From assembly GCA_902806565.1 (NCBI GenBank), contig CADCXA010000069.1:372001-436000 (forward strand): DNA of 64,000 bases. Reading direction: 5' to 3'. The notes under the pieces are model-generated. The model saw only the letters and a list, made by a program, of their open reading frames with translations, was not told the DNA's origin and ran no database searches. The DNA comes from Hypoxylon rubiginosum. Lineage: Eukaryota > Ascomycota > Sordariomycetes > Xylariales > Hypoxylaceae. Positions within the stretch are counted from its first letter, which is position 1. Every line of letters begins with the position of its first letter. Made by a program: the position numbers and the translations under genes. Shown here one piece after another: positions 51,054 to 61,327 of the stretch.

Positions 51054-51983
51054 ATGTGATCATGAAAAGAACAAAGAGGCCAAGGGGCAAAGGGCGGACA
51101 GCTTTGTCTATGAAGCACTCAGAGTAGACTTTCCACATCAAGTCTCCCGGCATCTAGCTCCGGTAAGAATAGCTAGGTGCCCAAGGTGCCAATTACTAGT
51201 CTCCATACGTGTGGGAATACGTTCCTAGGTAGTTTATGACATGTACATACTAGGAGGTAATAATAAAACCAAACAGTGAGACCGCGAGTCAGGGGCTATA
51301 CGTACCTAGGTACTATGTACAGTATTGATCCACATTGACTGGGCACTTCCTGTCCCGTGACCATCCCGTGACCATGGTAGTGGGATATGGGGTTGCCCCA
51401 TCATTTGGCCGGGGCTGCCGGGGTCGATGTCATCGTCGGACAATTGACGACGCAGCGACGTAATCTGTGTCTAAGAATTGAGCGCAACCCCTAATTACAG
51501 TGAGCTTAGTAGGGCACTTGAAGCCCTGCAAGCCCTGTAACATACTAAAACTCTATAGCGCATTAGAGCCCTATATTATAACCCCCTCAGGTACATTAGG
51601 TACCTAGGTATTCTTGTGCCCTGATACGATACGATCTGACACCGGAAAGACTCGATGCACCCAGACAGAAGATATGCCATTCGAATCCTCTCGTCAAGAG
51701 CTGTCAAATTGTATAGCGTGCACGCCGCCGCAGGGGCTACGGGAAGAGTTATAAGGTGCTGTGGTGGGACCGAATTCTAGGTACGTGAGGGGTTGCAATA
51801 TAGGGCTCTAGTGCGCTATAGGGCTTTGGTATTGTACGTTACAGGGCTTGCAGGGCTTGCAGGGCTTAGAGACACGGATTACATAAGGCACCATGTGGGT
51901 AATTATAGGGCTGAAGGTGCCCAGGTGGTTTCTAGGCTATCGCCCATTCTACAATTATCCGTACCGCATCATCACACAGCCTG
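51054..51983. other. Intergenic region carrying a fold-back element
   Basis: About 930 bases between the sugar permease and the Zn2Cys6 regulator. Besides several TACCTAGGTA palindromes (51304, 51600), it carries the inverted repeat listed separately at 51490-51935. It must also contain the promoter of the regulator. No coding frame is supported. Confidence 0.5.
51490..51935. mobile_element. MITE-like fold-back element with GC-rich inverted arms
   Basis: The left arm (core 51522-51585, extending left to about 51490) contains AGCCCTGCAAGCCCTGTAAC, CTATAGCGCATTAGAGCCCT and TATTATAACCCC. The right arm (51789-51867, extending to about 51935) is its reverse complement: GGGGTTGCAATATAGGGCTC, GTGCGCTATAGGG, GTTACAGGGCTTGCAGGGCT. 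The arms are separated by about 200 bp. The right arm has one extra 9-bp GCAGGGCTT unit. No ORF lies inside. This looks like a non-autonomous DNA transposon or fold-back relic; target-site duplication is not evident. Confidence 0.6.
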
Positions 51984-54049
51984 ATGAGTTTCAACAGGAG
52001 GCGAGTGGCTCTGGCATGTGCATACTGTCGCCATAAGTAAGTTAAAGGAATCAATCCAAGCCCCTGGCCCATCGGTACACTGCTGATCCAACTCCAGAAA
52101 GCGCCGGTGCGATGCCAGTAAGCCGAGATGCAACAACTGCGTCAACGCCGACGTGGAATGCCATTATGATGACACACCGTCGCAAAGGTATCCATGAATG
52201 AGAGGCCGCCTTCTACCAGACTCTGACCAATGTTTGCCCTTGCAGGATCGACACATCCGGGGGCACCCGCGAGATCTTGAGCCGACTGGGCGACATCGAG
52301 GCGGCGCTCCAGGAGCAGTCGCAGCAGTTTGCTACATTTTCGTCTACTATTAACCCCGAGCTCAGCCCTCCATTGCCCGTAACGTCTTCCGACAGTCATG
52401 CCTCCGTCTCCGGCGCATCGATGAGGGGGATACCGAGGGTCGACCCCAATTCGCAATGGCTGTTTCACGCTGTGGAGCGTCAATCTGATATGGAAAGCTC
52501 GGAGCCTATGAATATTCCGCCGAAGCACAAGACGTCGTCTAGCTATCTACTCGGCCTGCCGGCTATGAGGGCATTGATCGGGGAGTATCCCACGGACCTG
52601 TTCTTCTTGTTGGAGTCGCGGAATCCGTTGCCTCCCGAGTTATCTCTCGACACGCTGTCGGGCTCACGTCCCCCTTTACAGATAGATCCGACATTGGCTG
52701 ATCACTTGGTCTCCTCATTCTTTTCATCTGCCTTTGTCTGCCACCCGATATTTAATCAGGAAGATTTCCATGAAATCTACCGTAATTTCCTCGAAAGGGT
52801 TCCCGACAACAGTACCGAGTCGGCTTTATGTATGGTTGTACTAGCACTCGGTGCCATCTCTGCTGCTCCGACTGACCCTCAAAGCTCGCCTGCTGGTTTC
52901 GAATACATGCGACACGCCCTCCCAACGCTGATGTCTGGTTCTCTGTGGTCATTCTCGTATAACGCCGTATTAGTACAGGCTCTCGTCCTGGCGAGCGTCT
53001 ACTTTGCTTACATTGTTAGACCTCTTCATAGCTGGCGGCTTATCTATTCCGCCTCAACGATCCTGCAGTTCAAACTGTCCAAGTAGGTGCGGGAAGATAC
53101 CTATCACCTCCTATGCTGATGTTCTTTCTAGCTTGGACTCCAGGAAGCATGCACTAAGCTCCGAAGAGATCACTCTACGCCTGTTTTGGTCCTGCTTTCT
53201 AATCGAGTGTGATCGGCTCGCGGAATTAGAGTTGCCTAGAAGTAGCCTCCAGCAGCTGACCGATGAAGCCAGCCTCCCTAGGTGTAGCGACTTAGACACC
53301 GTGCATTCAACCTGCTTCCTCGCCGAGATATCTATTCGCCGACTATTGAATCGCATCCACAACTCGCTCTATCCGAGAAGGCAACACTTCTTCTCCCTCT
53401 CTTCGACATCACTTATGGCCCCTGATGAGTTTACTATCGACGAAATATTATCAATGACGTCTGTCTGTGACGAGCTGCATCGACAACTAGACCTCTGGCA
53501 CACCTCTATCCCCGAGCCGTGCAGGCCGCCCTTAGAACCCGGCCCGTTGGAAAATGACAGGATCGCGATCCTCCGAATCCGATATTTCGCCGCAAGACAT
53601 ATCATCTACCGCCCCTTTGCTCTTTACGTAGCGACACACAGCGGATCGTCGATACCAAGCGCCATCATCGAAAAGGCAGGAATTTGCATAGAAAGCTGCA
53701 GGCTCTACCTTCACATGACCTCTGATATACTACGAAGTCCGAGTCAATACACATGGACATTCTCCTTATCGTCAGTACATTGAAAAATAAACCCTCCAAC
53801 ATAATTGGAGATGCTAAATACTGCCCAAGATCTCTCGGCGCTACCATTATACTCACCCTTTCATGGCTTAGTGTGGAACTTCACCATTTCGTCCCCGATA
53901 TCCACGAGCTTCAAAGTTTGGTCATCAGCAACATTAGGCCGTGGGCGACATCCAGCCTTTCAGACGTAGTATCAATTCTTGAGGAGATGCAGAGGAAAAC
54001 GCGACTCCGATCACGTTTTGACGAGCTCGGCTCTAAGATGGGAAAGTAG
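51984..54049 (+). CDS. Zn2Cys6 transcription factor with fungal-specific middle homology region
   Basis: Nuclear DNA-binding regulator. Exon 1 (MSFNRRRVALACAYCRH) splices to KKRRCDASKPRCNNCVNADV and EC, giving C-x2-C-x6-C-x6-C-x2-C-x6-C, a complete binuclear zinc cluster. The next exon adds a linker and a probable dimerisation coiled coil (ILSRLGDIEAALQEQSQQF). The middle homology region includes LVSSFFSSAFVCHPIFNQED and, after another intron, LRLFWSCFLIECDRLAELEL. A final intron joins ATIILTLSWLSVELHHFVPD and the C-terminus at 54049. Five exons, about 600 residues, no lesions seen. It lies in the middle of the proposed sugar-acid locus, between the permease and the dehydratase, so it is a good candidate for its pathway-specific activator; this is inference from position. 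Confidence 0.9.
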
Positions 54050-54172
54050 AGAACCTGTACCGATTATTAATCGACCTATCCTATGAGCAATTGTTCGAAG
54101 TTTCGTGTCTGGTTGTTTCGAATACATCTAACAGGACTATAGAGACTACGAAATGAGCTGGAATATTCTAAC

Positions 54173-55953
54173 CTACAGCTCTCCTCCCGTCGGCTGCGCA
54201 ATAATCTGCTGTCCAACATCCGTTATCCAGAACTTCCCATTTGGATATGTGTATTTCTCTAACGCTTCATCCGTATAACCCGTAGAGTAACCCGGCGAAA
54301 GCGGCGTAACATAGTGAGCATTGGCGATCTTGGAAGGATGGCGTAGGTTCTCCCGATGGCTGTCGGCGTTCTCCAACATCGACTTACGTCCACTAATCGC
54401 AACGTAGTCGATCGTGCTCAGGTGGGAGGTAAGCTCTGTCAAGCCCATAGCACCGTTGTGTGGCACGCAGGGGACGTTGAATTTCAGCGCCATAAGCATA
54501 ACGGCCTTGGGTGGAGGGGAAAGTGGTTAGCTAAGGGGCAATGGTAGCAGGCGGGTGGTTTAGATCGCTTACCAGACACTCGTTAACGCTGCCTAGTCTC
54601 ACGGCATCGATTTGGGCGACGTCTGTCGCTTCGGCTTGTAGAAGCTGCTTGAAGGTAATTCGATTCTGCGCCGCTTCTCCCGTTGCTACACCGACTCCGT
54701 ACGGTTTCAAGGCCTTTCGAATGGCTGCGTGGCCAAGCACATCATCTGGGTTGGTCGGTTCTGGCATGTGTTAGCGGAGCGCCCGAACTGGAGTACATAA
54801 AGGCCTGTGAGAGATATTTGACAAACCTTCAATGAATACCGGTTTGAACTCAACCAAATGTTTCATGTACTCTATGGCTTCGGGCACACTCCATATCTAA
54901 AATACGAGTCAGTATCTTGGTGAAAAACAGACCAAAACAGGGATTCTCTCACTTGGTTTGCGTCGATCATAATTTGATATTCATTATCATATCCAAGCAC
55001 TTCTCTTACCGCCGATAATCTTGCCCGGTCGGCTTCGATGCTGGTTCCGACCTTGAACTTGAATACCTTGTAACCTTCGGCAATGGTTTCTCTCAACACC
55101 TCGTGCATCCTATCACCGGAGAATGCCAACCATCCCGGTGACGTAGTATATGCTGGAACCGCTACGTTGTCGTATGCTTCCCTGAGTCGTTGCTCCTTTC
55201 CAGGCTCTGTTTTCTTGAGCATGGCTACGCATTCGTCGGGAGTGACTACGTCCGTGATGTACCTAAAGTCGATACAGCGGACAATTTCCTCGGGTGACAT
55301 GTCGCATACGATCTGCCAGACGGGCTTGCCGAGGATTTTACCCCAGAGGTCCCACACACCATTCAAGACGCCAGCGACTGCCAGATGTGTGACGCTTTTC
55401 TCCGGCCCGATCCATCGGTATTGCGAGTCCGAGACCATGTATCGCCACGTTTTACCCATATTGCGGGTCAGTTCATGCATCGTCTTGCCAACTACGCGTT
55501 TCGCGAAGATTTCGAGAGCCATGCATATTAACTCGCTTCCGCGGCCATTACTAAAGGCCTACAGGTCGGATTTTTAGCGAAGATTCTCAGTCGGAAGGGG
55601 GTTTCACTCATCTAACTTACAATGCCCTCGCCGATGAGATCTGGTTGATTCGTCTCTAGTTGTATGTACGGATGCGAGCCGTTGGTGCCCACGTGCATGG
55701 CGTCCGAGCCCACTCCATCGAGACTTGTCGGAAACCGAATATCGATTACCTTGAAGCCCGTTATGGTGACATCAGAGACTTCGAGAGGCATCTTTGCTGA
55801 TGGCATCGAATCGAAGGCTCGAGCGGAATCTATGTTTGCAAGTAGGGGGAGTTTTCGGATAGGGTCGACAGCAACTTGGGAGCAATGAGAACTGAATGGA
55901 ACGTAACTGGGGAAACATGACGGTGTGGTCTTACTATTAAAAACAATAGACAT
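54173..55953 (-). CDS. Sugar-acid dehydratase, enolase superfamily (L-fuconate / L-galactonate dehydratase type)
   Basis: Removes water from an aldonic acid to give a 2-keto-3-deoxy-aldonate. Recognisable parts are [20 protein letters not shown] and DAMHVGTNG at the N-terminus, [49 protein letters not shown] and [16 protein letters not shown]. Catalytic and metal-binding elements of the superfamily are present: FKFKVG (Lys-x-Lys), MIDANQ (Asp), FIEEP (Glu, across an intron), GVATGE (Glu) and the base VPHNGAMG (His). Five exons join in frame. The C-terminal [14 protein letters not shown] recalls the ENOSF1/fuconate branch as much as the fungal L-galactonate branch, so the substrate is undecided. 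The frame is open from an ATG at 55953, but ATGs at 55806 or 55791 fit the family start better. It is divergent from the aldolase. Confidence 0.88.
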
Positions 55954-56468
55954 CGTGGTACTTGCGGATCTCGAGACCTCATACTACTATAATGGACCCT
56001 GGGGTATTTGGCACCCCCCGGTCGTCTCCATAATGTGTACCTAGGGGACTAAATCCCCTAGTCACCGGATCTACCTATGTAGGTACATAATGAGTGTGGC
56101 CCCGTCTGCCGCCTACACCCGCACCACTCCACACTAGGGGCCCAGTCCTCAACTGGCGCCCATCCCCGGAACTCGCATTAGCGAATGGTCTACGTGTGGC
56201 AACTCCCCTCGCATGCCGTTTACCCCCAGAAACTATTTCCTCTTTCGGTTCACAAAGACTTTCCATTGGGGAAGTTCGAGGACTAACCCGCTCCAGATGG
56301 CGTCTTCGCGAGCTAGAAATCTAGCGATGGTATCCTACAGGAGGCCGGGGGCACGTTGCCCTACGATTCATTAATAGTCCTTGTCCCGGCAAGACCTGAT
56401 CACTGCATGAGTTTATGGTGTGAACCGAGCCCTCTGAACTGAAGACTACCTAGGTATCCTCCAGCAAT
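55954..56468. promoter_or_regulatory. Divergent promoter region, dehydratase / aldolase
   Basis: About 515 bases shared by the two divergently transcribed enzymes, which would allow co-regulation. Contains TACCTAGGGGACTAAATCCC (near 56037) in which GGGACTAAATCCC is a near-palindrome, plus the TATGTAGGTACATA palindrome near 56075. No gene seen. Confidence 0.5.
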
Positions 56469-57446
56469 ATGCCTCAGCCTCTCACAACAGGCGTTTACGC
56501 CCCGACCCAGGTCTTCTTCCACCCAGAGACGGAAGATCTGGACGAAGAAACTATAGGCCGACACGCCGTACGCCTTGCACGGGCAGGAGTCGCCGGAATT
56601 ACAGCCAACGGCTCGAACGGCGAAGCTGTCTACCTTTCCCGAGATGAGCGCCAGGTAGTTACTCGCGCCACACGTACGGCACTCGACGCAGCAGGCTTCT
56701 CTAGAATACCGATCATGGTGGGAGCATCAGACCAATCTGTCCGCGGGACATTAGACCTGTGTCGAGATGCAGCAGCAGCCGGAGGCAGCGCTGTATTATT
56801 AATGGTTCCAAGCTTCTTCAAATGGGCCATGGACTCGGCTACTATTGAACGATACTTTACGCAAGTTGCCGACGCAAGCCCCTTGCCAGTTATCATCTAC
56901 AACTATCCTGGCGCCGTAGCCGGCATAGATCTCGACTCGGAGCTGTTGGAACGCCTAGCAGCCCATTCGAACATCGTAGGAACAAAGTTCACATGCGGAA
57001 ACGTGGGCAAGCTAGCACGCGTTGCGGGAACCGTCAAGCCCGTCTCTGACGTCGTAGAGGCTTCGGCTGGCAAACCGCCATATTTCGCCTACGCAGGTGT
57101 CGCAGATTTCATCTTGCCATCGGTCCTGGTTGGGGGTTCAGGGGCGATCGTCGGCGCGGCGAATGTGTTCCCGCGTGCTTGCGTGAACGTGTACAACCTT
57201 ACGGTGCAGGGCCGGTACGAGGAGGCGAGAGAGACGCAGCAGGCGCTCGCGAGGGCGGATTGGTCGCTCACGAAGCGCGCAGTACCAGGTTTCAAGGCAA
57301 TCCTGCAGCATTACCATGGTTACGGAGGAGCTCCGCGGCAGCCGATGGCGGCACTATCCGAAGAATCAGCGAGGGAGCTATGTAAAGAAATTAAGTGGAT
57401 GATGGACGTGGAAAACAGTTTGACGGATATTATAAAAATTGACTAA
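56469..57446 (+). CDS. 2-keto-3-deoxy-aldonate aldolase, DHDPS/NAL family
   Basis: Single exon, 325 residues, a typical class I (Schiff-base) aldolase of the dihydrodipicolinate synthase superfamily. It has GSNGEAVYLSRDER (substrate-carboxylate loop), IIYNYPGAVAG (catalytic Tyr), IVGTKFTCGN (Schiff-base Lys) and a GGSGAIVGAANVFPRACV helix. The fungal branch includes the L-threo-3-deoxy-hexulosonate aldolase of galacturonate breakdown (LGA1/GAAC), which cleaves 2-keto-3-deoxy-L-galactonate to pyruvate and L-glyceraldehyde; a 6-deoxy substrate would give L-lactaldehyde instead. Placement opposite the sugar-acid dehydratase supports this kind of reaction over lysine biosynthesis. The start at 56469 (MPQPLTTGVYAPT) matches the family N-terminus. 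No gene symbol is given because the exact substrate is unproven. Confidence 0.9.
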   Translation: MPQPLTTGVYAPTQVFFHPETEDLDEETIGRHAVRLARAGVAGITANGSNGEAVYLSRDERQVVTRATRTALDAAGFSRIPIMVGASDQSVRGTLDLCRDAAAAGGSAVLLMVPSFFKWAMDSATIERYFTQVADASPLPVIIYNYPGAVAGIDLDSELLERLAAHSNIVGTKFTCGNVGKLARVAGTVKPVSDVVEASAGKPPYFAYAGVADFILPSVLVGGSGAIVGAANVFPRACVNVYNLTVQGRYEEARETQQALARADWSLTKRAVPGFKAILQHYHGYGGAPRQPMAALSEESARELCKEIKWMMDVENSLTDIIKID

Positions 57447-57999
57447 TAATACTATTGCGATACCAGGGACCGCGGAGCACGATAGACACCATCCTTGCTT
57501 GTGCTGGTGCTGGTATTGTACGATAGCAGAGCCCAGAGAGCTGGATCCCATACTATCACCTTACGTATAAGTGAGAAGACATTCTGCCCCCATAGCCATC
57601 GCTTCCCTTCTAGCTGTTCCTTTCTCGATATTCTGCTGTTGGTCTAATTCAATTATATTTTACAACTATACCATGATGGCAAATATCTCTCGACTGCTAG
57701 ATATTTTCACGACCCCTTAGCCCATATCAAATGTCTACAAGTTCAGCACGGTGGAAAGAAAATGGAGAGTCCATTCGGGGAGCTGGAAACGTCATAGCAA
57801 AATGCACACGAATCAAAAACAAGACGATTTAGTCTTGATCTCTGGCGATAACAAACTCGATGATGATCTCTAGCGATAGGACGACGATATTTCTAAGGAA
57901 ATTATTACTGTTCAATTTAATACATTATCAAGAAATGCAGAATCTGGTGACTTAGACTAAACATAAGGGGATGGAACGCGTATCGGTGGTTTGGTGGAT
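57447..57999. other. Intergenic region, convergent
   Basis: About 550 bases between the convergent aldolase and the Ser-rich protein. Contains CTCTAGCGATAG/CTCTGGCGATAA words (about 57839-57878) but no recognisable gene. Confidence 0.4.
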
Positions 58000-58674
58000 T
58001 TAAGTGCATAGCGAGATAAAATCCTCCTGAAATTCGGCTTCCTGACGCTCCGCAGGGTCTTCTTGGTTGTCGCCATCTTCCTCGTCGCTGTCCGAATCTG
58101 CGAGAACGTTCAAGTTTCTGGTTGCCCGGTCTTTCGCAGTCTTCTCCACGATCGCTGAGATTCTGGAACCGAGCTGCGAGATGCAGTCTAGTAGGTCAGC
58201 GACCGACGTCTGCTTGACCCTTTCCATAATGACCTTCTGCTCATCACGCGTGATGCTGGGTTGTCCAACAATACCATGCTTGCCTCTGCTGCGCCAAAAG
58301 GACCACAACTGGCGCTTCAGAATGTTGTTAAACGCTACGAGTACCTTTGCCGCGATCAACCGGACTCCGAGAGTAGCACACTTAGGCTCGTACTCGTCCT
58401 GGATCTTGCGGACAACCGGGAGCAAATTATCATCAGCATTGAAGGCCAATAGAATTTCAACCGAGGCGCCCAACTCTTCGAGGTCGATCTCATGCTTTAG
58501 GGGTACCTCTCGTGACTCCGAGGGCACTGAAGGATGAGATTCCTCTGCTTCTTCGGTTGACATCGGAGGCACTACGGGATGCCACTTGGTCATTCTGGCG
58601 GACTCCTTTATGAGATTGGTATAAAGCGTACGTGCCGAGATGGGCGAAGAGCTGGACGACGAACTGCTAGCCAT
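58000..58674 (-). CDS. Uncharacterised Ser-rich / acidic-tailed protein
   Basis: A single uninterrupted frame of 224 residues. It begins MA followed by eight serines, has a middle part with two helix-like segments (ELGASVEILLAFNADDNLLP and LVAFNNILKRQLWSFWRSRG), and ends in an acidic stretch (DSDSDEEDGDNQEDP) and a short hydrophobic tail. There is no signal peptide or TM helix. The acidic Ser/Asp run resembles casein-kinase-2-type sites of nuclear proteins, but that is only suggestive. I do not recognise the family. The alternative frame on the other strand (58067-58537) is a shadow. Confidence 0.6.
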   Translation of the reverse strand: MASSSSSSSSPISARTLYTNLIKESARMTKWHPVVPPMSTEEAEESHPSVPSESREVPLKHEIDLEELGASVEILLAFNADDNLLPVVRKIQDEYEPKCATLGVRLIAAKVLVAFNNILKRQLWSFWRSRGKHGIVGQPSITRDEQKVIMERVKQTSVADLLDCISQLGSRISAIVEKTAKDRATRNLNVLADSDSDEEDGDNQEDPAERQEAEFQEDFISLCT

Positions 58675-60525
58675 TATGTCTGTTTGAAGTGTATATGTTG
58701 GAAATGTATGTCTGTTGAAACGTAGGATGATAGATTGGAATCCAAAGGTTTAAATTGTTATGGAGAAGTGAATTCCGGAGAAAAGGTAGGGAGATCTGGC
58801 GATTTGTATAAGTTTGCCCAACGGAATAATATGCGTTGTTTTTGGACGTGAACCGACACAATGACATTGTAATATAACCTTTAATATGAATGAGCTTTGT
58901 CATAGGTGGAAACAATACAACGAATCCTGACAATGTCATAGTTCCTTTTACCCTAGCGTTGTCTATAGCCCTTTTTTTATGTGTATTGGTGTTGTAGGAA
59001 AATTCAGACATGCCTATTGATTAGCAAACCCGCATAAAAGCTAGAATTAGTGACGTTTCTTTCATTGAAAAGGTCTCGTGCGTTGTTGAAGATGGACCTG
59101 TCCTCAGAACAGAATCCGACGATGGCTGTGCCTACTTCAACAAGACGTGCTTGGAAGTCGCAACGGTGGAGAAGGTTGCGGCCGGCCTCCAGATTCTTAT
59201 GGGTGGCTATGGGTCTGTAGGTGGGTGGGTTTTCTTTCGGCAAAGCCTACCTAGGTACCTAGGAAGCAAATTCACCATCGCCCGCCCTGCCTCGTCCATC
59301 CGGGGGGCCGACCTAATCGTGCTGGTAACTATTACCTTGATCGAGCTGCGTGGCGTTAGCAGTCCGCACGAGCTTGCCGATGATGGTGCGATACCACTTA
59401 TCTAACGCCAGGTTCTGGAACCTGGGTGGTAGATATTGCAATGAGCTCGTTGTCGCGATCGTGCGGAGCCGCTCGCCGCCTGGGGGTGAGATCTCATGTG
59501 GTAGGTTCTCAAGTCGCGACTTGTCACAAGACGGTCCAAGCGATGAAGAAAACAACCACGTTGTTGCAAAAGGAGCTATGGACCTAACAGCTACAAATGC
59601 CCTCGTATATACGGGAATACTAGACAAAGAAGCCCGTCGGATAAGGGAACCCGCCGTATCTGCCTCTGATACCCCCAGTGGCACAAGCACCCAATCTCGC
59701 CATCCCAGGGGCCACGATACCTCTCGGATAGTAAGGGCTAGGCTTGTGTAACAAGATCTAAGGCCTGAAACGACTTTTTAGAATCTGTTGGTCTACCTCT
59801 CTCCAGCTCCACTTGTGTGTGCGGTATACTGCACATCTTGCCAAGATCGATTGCGACGGTGGTCCACCAAGGTACGCGCAGTCTATGGGTCGGGACTCGG
59901 GGGGCTCGTACTATGCTTTGTTGGCGGCTCTTCCGAAGTTCTCTCGAGGTTGGAGGGTGGTCGTAGAAGATGTCGTAAAGGGGAGCGCGAGTAAGGAGCG
60001 CGGGAGCGTGGGTCTGTTGCGTGTAAGCTATTCGAGCGAGAGGCGCCAGCACTTTAGGAATACTGGAGTTGAGAAGGCGAATCTAAATACGACCATGTCA
60101 GTTGTCTAGCGCGAGAAGCTAGAGAACCCAGAAGAGATAGAACGCCATATAGGTCTCGGGTGTGATGATGGGGGGATATGTGCTTTGAAGTTTGGGACGG
60201 AGACGCTTCCGTATTCTGCGCAGGCGAGAGACGAGGAATCCTTCGATGGGTGGAAAACGTAGCTATGGACGGAGAATGTAGAGAGAAGTGGCATATGCGA
60301 GGTGTCCGATCCAGGCTGGGATGGCAGGACTTGGATATGCGAACCTTTAGAAGGCGCGCCGAGAGGAAACAGCGCAATGTGAGATTTGGGAGGCATTACG
60401 ATATGTGATAGGCGTGTGAGCAGGAGACATGAGCGTATCGCGGACGCCTTGGACGGTAGTGTTAATTTCGACCCCAGACGGCAGGTGCGCCGGTGCTCGA
60501 CTCGAGGGTTTACGTATAGGCGTAC

Positions 60526-60552
60526 CTGAGGCGTAGGCGTAGGCGTAGGTAT
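60526..60552 (+). repeat. Hexanucleotide run (GTAGGC)n
   Basis: Four head-to-tail copies of the GTAGGC unit. A simple microsatellite. Confidence 0.7.
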
Positions 60553-61190
60553 GGATACGAGGACGTGTTGGGAGCAGCGCATAGAGATATATCGAAGGTC
60601 AGTGGTGAAAGGTGTACTGGGCGACGAGGAACAGATACGTTACCAGGTAGGTACCTAGGTATGTCGTTGACATGGTAGGTAAGAAGTAGCAAGACAGCGT
60701 AGATGCCTACACGCGATATTGGACCAAAAGTGGAATGGGTAAGGATATGTGGGAACCGCTATTAGGAAGATGTCGTCTCGGGCGGGCTATTATGGTTGAC
60801 GAGAGAAATAATCGGGGGGGCGGGTACCTATTCCTCTACTCCTCATGTTAGAATACGGATGAGCTCGCCTCTGGTCTGGTCGGATACGTACCTAGGTAGT
60901 TTGCAGACTCTAGATAGAGTATGTAGCTATACTATTGAATTCCGTTAGGTGTCACGACGGGTTTATGTCGAGAGGTGCTCGGGGGACGAGGGGGCGAGAA
61001 CATGAGAAGGAGCGTGGAGGGTTGGAAAAGGTATGGCCGGTGGGGAGAAAAAGTCCATGATGATCTCATTTCCGTAAACTACATACATTAATATATGTAA
61101 CTACACGTAACCTAGTACCTACATGTAGGTCAGGTACCCGACGTTACGGATTTAACCTTGGAATAGAATCAAGAAACAGCGGAAGCTGCT

Positions 61191-61327
61191 GGTATTTGAA
61201 CCGTGTTCTAACGCATCCCGAAACTCCAAGCAAATCTCGTACCCTATCGCCACCTCCTCGAACCCACCTGTGAAGCCATACAGTGGTGTAGGGGCCACAC
61301 GGCCAGGCGATTTAACCATTACGCCAC
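61191..61327 (-). other. tRNA-like relic with Pol III A and B boxes (possible SINE fragment)
   Basis: On the minus strand TGGCGTAATGG (61317-61327) fits the tRNA A box and pairs locally as a D-arm (GGCG...CGCC). GGTTCGAGGAG (61254-61264) resembles a B box, and a second T-loop-like GGTTCAAATACC lies at 61191-61202. No acceptor stem can be formed, so it is not a functional tRNA; a tRNA-derived SINE or pseudo-tRNA is the likeliest reading. Confidence 0.35.

Noticed and set aside
59313..59690. 125-codon minus-strand ORF as a gene
   Set aside because: No recognisable domain, overlapped by a similar-sized plus-strand frame, and no convincing splice partners.
60106..60582. 158-codon minus-strand ORF as a gene
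   Set aside because: Low-complexity Ser/Pro-rich translation, no domain, GTAGGC microsatellite within it.
61191..61327. Functional tRNA gene
   Set aside because: A- and B-box-like words exist, but no acceptor stem or proper anticodon arm can be formed.
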